From positions 8,594,001 through 8,658,000 of the forward strand of contig NZ_CP071839.1 in assembly GCF_017526105.1 (NCBI RefSeq): 64,000 bases of DNA, read 5' to 3'. Each line of letters begins with the position of its first letter. The stretch's first letter is position 1. The position numbers and the translations under genes are program-made. A model generated the notes under the pieces. It did not search any database and was not told the origin of the DNA. It worked only from the letters and a program-made list of their open reading frames with translations. This DNA is from Streptomyces cyanogenus. GTDB taxonomy: Bacteria; Actinomycetota; Actinomycetes; Streptomycetales; Streptomycetaceae. Shown here one piece after another: positions 59,950-64,000 of the stretch.

Positions 59950-60309
59950 TCAATCCAGTTCACGTTCAGCGCGGAGTTGCTGGTCTCCGATCTCGCAGGA
60001 CGGAATCTTCTTGCTTGGCTCGGGACACCATTCGCGGGCGCAGATCCTTACGGGGCAGACATACCTGACACGAGGGGGAGGTGTGGGAGGTATGAAGCTC
60101 GTCTGATATGCCATTAGATCGTCGACGGCGACGCCCAGGCTTAGCGCCAGACTTATGAGGGGCTCCTTGAATCCCCCGCCCTGGCGGGCCGTCTCGACGA
60201 TCGCCTCCAGTTGCTGCTGGGTCTGTACGGTCCCTTTTTTCGCGGCGAGACGGCGCAGCGCGGGGAGTTGCTCGCAGAGCCATGCGGTGTCTTTGCGGGG
60301 ATCGGTCAT
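59950..60309 (-). CDS. Small Cys-containing protein of the CHAT locus
   Basis: 119 residues from ATG 60309. The N-terminal 75 residues are helical (DTAWLCEQLPALRRLAAKKG, TQQQLEAIVETARQGGGFKE, LISLALSLGVAVDDLMAY), similar in size to effector-associated adaptor domains of conflict systems. The C-terminal 40 residues have four Cys (RYVCPVRICAREWCPEPSKK, IPSCEIGD) that could bind zinc. Its stop overlaps the next start (TTGA or 2 bases from the ATG), so it is coupled with the membrane protein. It may link the CHAT protease to the membrane protein, by analogy only. Confidence 0.65.
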   Translation of the reverse strand: MTDPRKDTAWLCEQLPALRRLAAKKGTVQTQQQLEAIVETARQGGGFKEPLISLALSLGVAVDDLMAYQTSFIPPTPPPRVRYVCPVRICAREWCPEPSKKIPSCEIGDQQLRAERELD

Positions 60310-60476
60310 CTCAGCCACCCCAGAGGATCGAGAGCGGGGGAGGGGATGCGGCAGGACTCGCACGCAACTACGATATGAACTATGTACGCGGAATGCACCT
60401 CATGTCGCGATAATTGAGGATTCATCCAATCATTAATAGAATGCTTGACCCCGTCTCGCGACCCGTGGAGGAGGGT

Positions 60477-63400
60477 ATGACACGGGAGACTGTGCTGGCC
60501 GCGGTGATGGAACGGCTCAAGGAGTTCAAGGCGACGGGCGACCTGCGGACCGTCGTGGGACAGGCTGCCGACGCCGAGGCTGCGGCCTTGTTGGACAGTC
60601 GTACGCATCCGACGGCCGACTGGGAAGTGCTGTGTGCGGTGGGTCTGCTCCACTGGGACAGATATGTAGCCCTCCAAGAGATGCAGGGACGAGAAGAGTT
60701 CAAGTCTGCCGTCCGGTACCTGAGCCCCGTCTACCGACTGGTTCCAACGATCGTGCCGAACCAGGTCGGAGATTTCCTTGATGAAGTAACAACCTGGCAC
60801 AACCAGGCGGTCGATCTCCTGGAAGCGGCCGACACCCGTGACCGCCAGGCGATCGAAGAAGCGATTGCCTTGTTGCGGCGTGCCGTCGACTTCACGTCGG
60901 ACCTCGACCCCCGTATCGCCGGCTATCTGTCCACGCTGGGCACTGGCCTGGTGGACCTGCACATCCGCACCGGAGATCTGGATACGCTCGCGGAAGCCGT
61001 GCGTATCGGCAGGCAGTCCTTGGAAGCTGGCATGTCCACGGGCGCGGATGACCCCACAATAGCCCTCTACGAATTCCGCCTCGGTCAGGCTCTACACGCC
61101 TGGCACGAACGGGTGGACGACATGGCCGTGCTCGACGAGTCCATAACCCTGCTTCGCGACGCTGTCGCGAAGAGCTCCACCGTGGACCGGCCCGGCTTCG
61201 GATTCGCTCTCAGCGGCTCGCTTCAAGCACGGTACGAACGTGTGGATGACCAAAAAGCGCTGCGGGAGGCCATCGACCTTGGCCGGGAAGCACTTGAGGG
61301 CACCCCCGCTGGTCACTCCGACCGTTGGTCATCCCTCGGGAGCCTTGCCAACGCCCTGCTCGTGTCTTACAAGCGAACCGGACAGTTGGCAGCCCTGGAG
61401 GAGGCCATCGGGCTGTACCGGGAGGCAGTCGAACGGACGCCACTTGGACACAAGGGACGGGCGGCCACCCTGTCCGCTGTGGGTATCGCACTGCGCGTGC
61501 GTTACGACTCGACGGGCGACCTGAGCTCGCTGGACGATGCGATCGGCAAGTTGCGAGAAGCCGTACAAGTAGCGCACCCGGGCGATCCTGCGAAGCCAGG
61601 GTTCCTGACCAACCTCAATCATGCCCTCGTCGTGCGCTACCGGCGTGTGCCACACGAGGCGACCATTGAGGAAGCGATCGAGGCAGGTCGGGCGGCCGTC
61701 GACACCGTCCTCCACGATGACCCCCGCAAGCCGGGTCTTCTGGTCAACCTGGGCAGCGCGCTCATGGCCCAGCATGAACAGACCAGCGACCTAGCCCCCC
61801 TCCTGGAGGCGTCCACCGTCCTGAGCGAAGCCGCTGCACGGACCCCGGACCAGAGCCCTCACCGCGGCATGGTGCTGTCCCAACTCGGCAGCGTCCTGGG
61901 GACGATCTACCAGCGCACCGGTGACACACACGCTCTGGCGGAGGCGGTGCGGCTTGAACGGGAGGCGACTGAGGTAACACCTGGGCGCCACCCAGACCGC
62001 GCAAAGTTCCTCACCAACCTCGGCACCGCACTATACGCACAGCAGCAGCACAGCCTGCCAGGAGACACGACCGCAGGCGATCAGGCCACTGCAGCCTTCC
62101 GAGAGGCGACGCACATGAGCATCGCCCCGCCTCACATCCGCTTGTCAGCTGCCCGCAAATGGGGAGACCTTGAGGCCAGGGCCAACCATTGGGAGGAGGC
62201 GGCCCAAGGACTGTCGACAGCAGTCAACCTGCTACCCCGTGTCGCTGCACGCTATCTCTGGCGCAGCGACCAAGAACATCAACTCTCCCAATTCCCCGGC
62301 CTCGTATCCGACGCCGCCGCAGCCGCGCTGCAGGCAAACAACCCAGAACGAGCCTTGGACCTGCTCGAGCGGGGACGCGGGGTGCTGATCTCGCAGGCCC
62401 TTGAGACCCGCAGCGAATCGACCGAACTCCGCGACCGAGCACCTGAGCTAGCCGCACAGTACGAGCTCCTGCGCCAAGAACTCGAGTCAGACCTCCACGC
62501 CGGTTCGCCGCCCGCGTCCGAATCGCTCGCTGAGGCGCACGGTGCAGTGGACCGACGCCACAGGACCGCCCTCCGGTGGGACCTCCTCATGGAGGAGATC
62601 CGCAGCCGCCCAGAACCCGAACTGCAGAACTTCCTGCTGCCACAAGGATTCGACGCTCTGCGCACTGTCGCCCAAGCGGGCACGGTCATCACCGTCAACG
62701 TCAGTGACTACCGATCCGACGCGATCACCCTGACCTCGGACGAGATCCGCGTAGTACCACTGCCAGCCCTCACCAGGGAGACCGTCGCCACGCAGGTTGA
62801 AAACTTCGTACGCGCAGTCGACACAGCCCAGGACGCGAAAGCGGATGTGGAAGAACGCTCGGACGCCGAGGAACGCGTGGAGAGTGTTCTCGGCTGGCTC
62901 TGGGACGTCCTCGCCGAGCCTGTCCTCACCGACCTCGGCCTGACCGCATCACCTACGCCAGACCAGTCGTGGCCTCGCATCTGGTGGTCCCCGACAGGCC
63001 CGCTCAACTTCCTCCCACTCCACGCGGCCGGCCATCACAGCCGCCTGGGCGAGGCTGTCCCACCTACCGTCATGGACCGGGCGGTCTCCTCCTACACCCC
63101 CACGCTACGGACTCTGAGCCGCGCGCGGGCGAAACAGCCGACAGACCCGGACATGCCGCACTTGGTCGTCGCCATGCCACACACACCAGGACAGCCGGAC
63201 CTGCCTGAAGCCGAAGAGGCCGTCAACGTCCTCACCCGGCACTATCCCGGCAAAACCGACCCCCTCGTGGGCTCGGAGGCCACCGTCGACCACGTTCTGT
63301 ACACCCTTCCCGGACACGTTTGGGCGCATTTCGCCTGCCACGGATGGAGCGACCTCAACAGCCCCTCAGAAAGCAACCTCTCCCTGCACGATGGAAACCT

Positions 63401-63752
63401 GTCCGTCCTCAAGCTGTCCCAACTCCACATCGAGGACGCTGAGCTCGCCTTCCTGTCCGCATGCAGCACGCAGCACGGACACCCCACACTCGCCGACGAA
63501 GCCATCCACATTGCGTCCGCCTTCCAACTCATCGGCTACACCCACGTCATCGGAACGCTTTGGCCCATAGGCGTCAGAACTGCCAGGGACATAACCCGCG
63601 ACGTCTACACGACCCTTCACTCCGCTGCAGAACCCGACGCAACGGGAGCCTCCAGCGCAGCGCGAGCACTCAGCAGCGCTGTACGTCGCGCCAGAGACAA
63701 GGCACCCCGCGTACCCACTCTGTGGGCTTCCTACATTCACACAGGACCTTAA
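60477..63752 (+). CDS. TPR-CHAT caspase-like protease
   Basis: 1,091 residues from ATG 60477, chosen for the GGAGGAGG just upstream. Residues about 100-560 form at least ten TPR-like repeats of the type LANALLVSYKRTGQLAALEE AIGL, each about 45 residues (for example LGSALMAQHEQTSDLAPLLE and LGSVLGTIYQRTGDTHALAE). A helical linker follows (ALDLLERGRGVLISQALETR). The C-terminal CHAT domain runs from about 790 (PTGPLNFLPLHAAGH) through AHFACHGWS with catalytic H955 to AFLSACSTQHG with catalytic C996. CHAT proteases act in bacterial conflict and cell-suicide systems (for example Craspase/Csx29). It is divergent from the small Cys protein and the membrane protein across a shared 170-base promoter region. 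Confidence 0.9.
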   Translation: MTRETVLAAVMERLKEFKATGDLRTVVGQAADAEAAALLDSRTHPTADWEVLCAVGLLHWDRYVALQEMQGREEFKSAVRYLSPVYRLVPTIVPNQVGDFLDEVTTWHNQAVDLLEAADTRDRQAIEEAIALLRRAVDFTSDLDPRIAGYLSTLGTGLVDLHIRTGDLDTLAEAVRIGRQSLEAGMSTGADDPTIALYEFRLGQALHAWHERVDDMAVLDESITLLRDAVAKSSTVDRPGFGFALSGSLQARYERVDDQKALREAIDLGREALEGTPAGHSDRWSSLGSLANALLVSYKRTGQLAALEEAIGLYREAVERTPLGHKGRAATLSAVGIALRVRYDSTGDLSSLDDAIGKLREAVQVAHPGDPAKPGFLTNLNHALVVRYRRVPHEATIEEAIEAGRAAVDTVLHDDPRKPGLLVNLGSALMAQHEQTSDLAPLLEASTVLSEAAARTPDQSPHRGMVLSQLGSVLGTIYQRTGDTHALAEAVRLEREATEVTPGRHPDRAKFLTNLGTALYAQQQHSLPGDTTAGDQATAAFREATHMSIAPPHIRLSAARKWGDLEARANHWEEAAQGLSTAVNLLPRVAARYLWRSDQEHQLSQFPGLVSDAAAAALQANNPERALDLLERGRGVLISQALETRSESTELRDRAPELAAQYELLRQELESDLHAGSPPASESLAEAHGAVDRRHRTALRWDLLMEEIRSRPEPELQNFLLPQGFDALRTVAQAGTVITVNVSDYRSDAITLTSDEIRVVPLPALTRETVATQVENFVRAVDTAQDAKADVEERSDAEERVESVLGWLWDVLAEPVLTDLGLTASPTPDQSWPRIWWSPTGPLNFLPLHAAGHHSRLGEAVPPTVMDRAVSSYTPTLRTLSRARAKQPTDPDMPHLVVAMPHTPGQPDLPEAEEAVNVLTRHYPGKTDPLVGSEATVDHVLYTLPGHVWAHFACHGWSDLNSPSESNLSLHDGNLSVLKLSQLHIEDAELAFLSACSTQHGHPTLADEAIHIASAFQLIGYTHVIGTLWPIGVRTARDITRDVYTTLHSAAEPDATGASSAARALSSAVRRARDKAPRVPTLWASYIHTGP

Positions 63753-63849
63753 CCGGCTGCTTTTCCGATAACTGCAGTCCTTGGAGGCTGACACGCACAC
63801 TGAAAGTAGCCCAGATAATCAACAAGCAGCAATTCTTATGGGGTCGACC

Positions 63850-64000
63850 ATGCAACAACAACCGACATGCACCATCTGTCGGAACCCGACTGACACACTC
63901 CTCTGCCTCCGCGGAGGAGGAAAGTGGCTGACCGGCGTCCTGATGGAGCTAGGGATCCCGCCAGATGATGCCAGATTTATGATCAGTAAGTTTCTTGACT
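63850..64000 (+). CDS. Small Cys-rich protein, 3' end outside window
   Basis: An ATG at 63850 (GGGG upstream) opens a frame that stays open to the end of the window: MQQQPTCTICRNPTDTLLC, then GGGKWLTGVLMELGIPPDDA and RFMISKFLD. An in-frame ATG at 63838 is an alternative. CTIC and the following Cys suggest half of a zinc finger. It lies 97 bases past the CHAT gene on the same strand and so may belong to that locus, perhaps as a substrate or regulator. Only 50 residues are visible. Confidence 0.5.
   Translation, partial: MQQQPTCTICRNPTDTLLCLRGGGKWLTGVLMELGIPPDDARFMISKFLD

Overview
The window looks like Streptomyces DNA. Codons are strongly G+C-rich in third position, GTG and TTG starts are common, and the gene families (DUF2867, DUF4386, mycothiol-dependent isomerase, HA-domain helicases, TPR-CHAT proteins) are typical of that genus. 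Almost nothing is housekeeping. It is an accessory region crowded with insertion sequences, transposase fragments, chimeric gene junctions and small conflict systems, as expected for a chromosome arm or a large linear plasmid. Placement on either is inference.

Layout. Positions 1-5.6 kb hold a DUF2867 fragment, an alpha/beta-hydrolase lipoprotein, a patch of NRPS, phosphotransferase and transposase remnants, and a divergent DUF4386/TetR pair with paired operators. Positions 5.8-13.2 kb hold an IS5-type element carrying a passenger gene, a PH-like protein, a truncated integrase abutting a small orphan CRISPR array, and an IS5/IS701 tandem with readable ends. Positions 13.7-25.7 kb hold a NUDIX hydrolase, a HEAT protein overlapping an IS256 remnant, a secreted protein, an AraC regulator, a broken IS21 istA fused to dnaB and IS5 pieces, a two-repeat type I-E CRISPR remnant, a multi-span membrane protein, an intact IS5 element and a second, truncated IS701 joined to a phospholipase-D-like gene. 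Positions 25.8-31.8 kb are mostly pseudogenes plus a NUDIX protein and a kinase-like phosphotransferase. Positions 32.4-36.1 kb encode the 3' part of an RHS/HINT polymorphic toxin with its overlapping candidate immunity gene. Positions 36.9-44.6 kb mix remnants (SbcC, MocR, FG-GAP) with intact genes (mycothiol-type isomerase, a coiled-coil membrane protein, a PA14/FnIII exoprotein).

The right third is the most coherent part. A split DEAH/HA helicase, a HicA-like toxin with a helix-turn-helix partner, and a four-gene Tn7-like transposition module (TnsA, TnsB, TnsC, TniQ, with start/stop overlaps) all read leftward. Facing them is a tightly packed operon of a UvrD-like helicase, a DarT-family DNA ADP-ribosyltransferase and an ADP-ribosylglycohydrolase. 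I read this as a toxin-antitoxin or anti-phage module in which a DraG/ARH-type enzyme replaces the usual macrodomain antitoxin. Further right, a TPR-CHAT protease with intact catalytic His and Cys is divergent from a Cys-containing small protein and a membrane protein, with a partial small Cys-rich gene downstream. This is a plausible second conflict system. Remnants of a STAND-like NTPase and an HA-domain helicase lie between the two, so the segment may be a turnover hotspot for defence genes.

No rRNA or tRNA genes, cas genes or replication origin were seen. Family assignments come from reading motifs by eye, without database searches.
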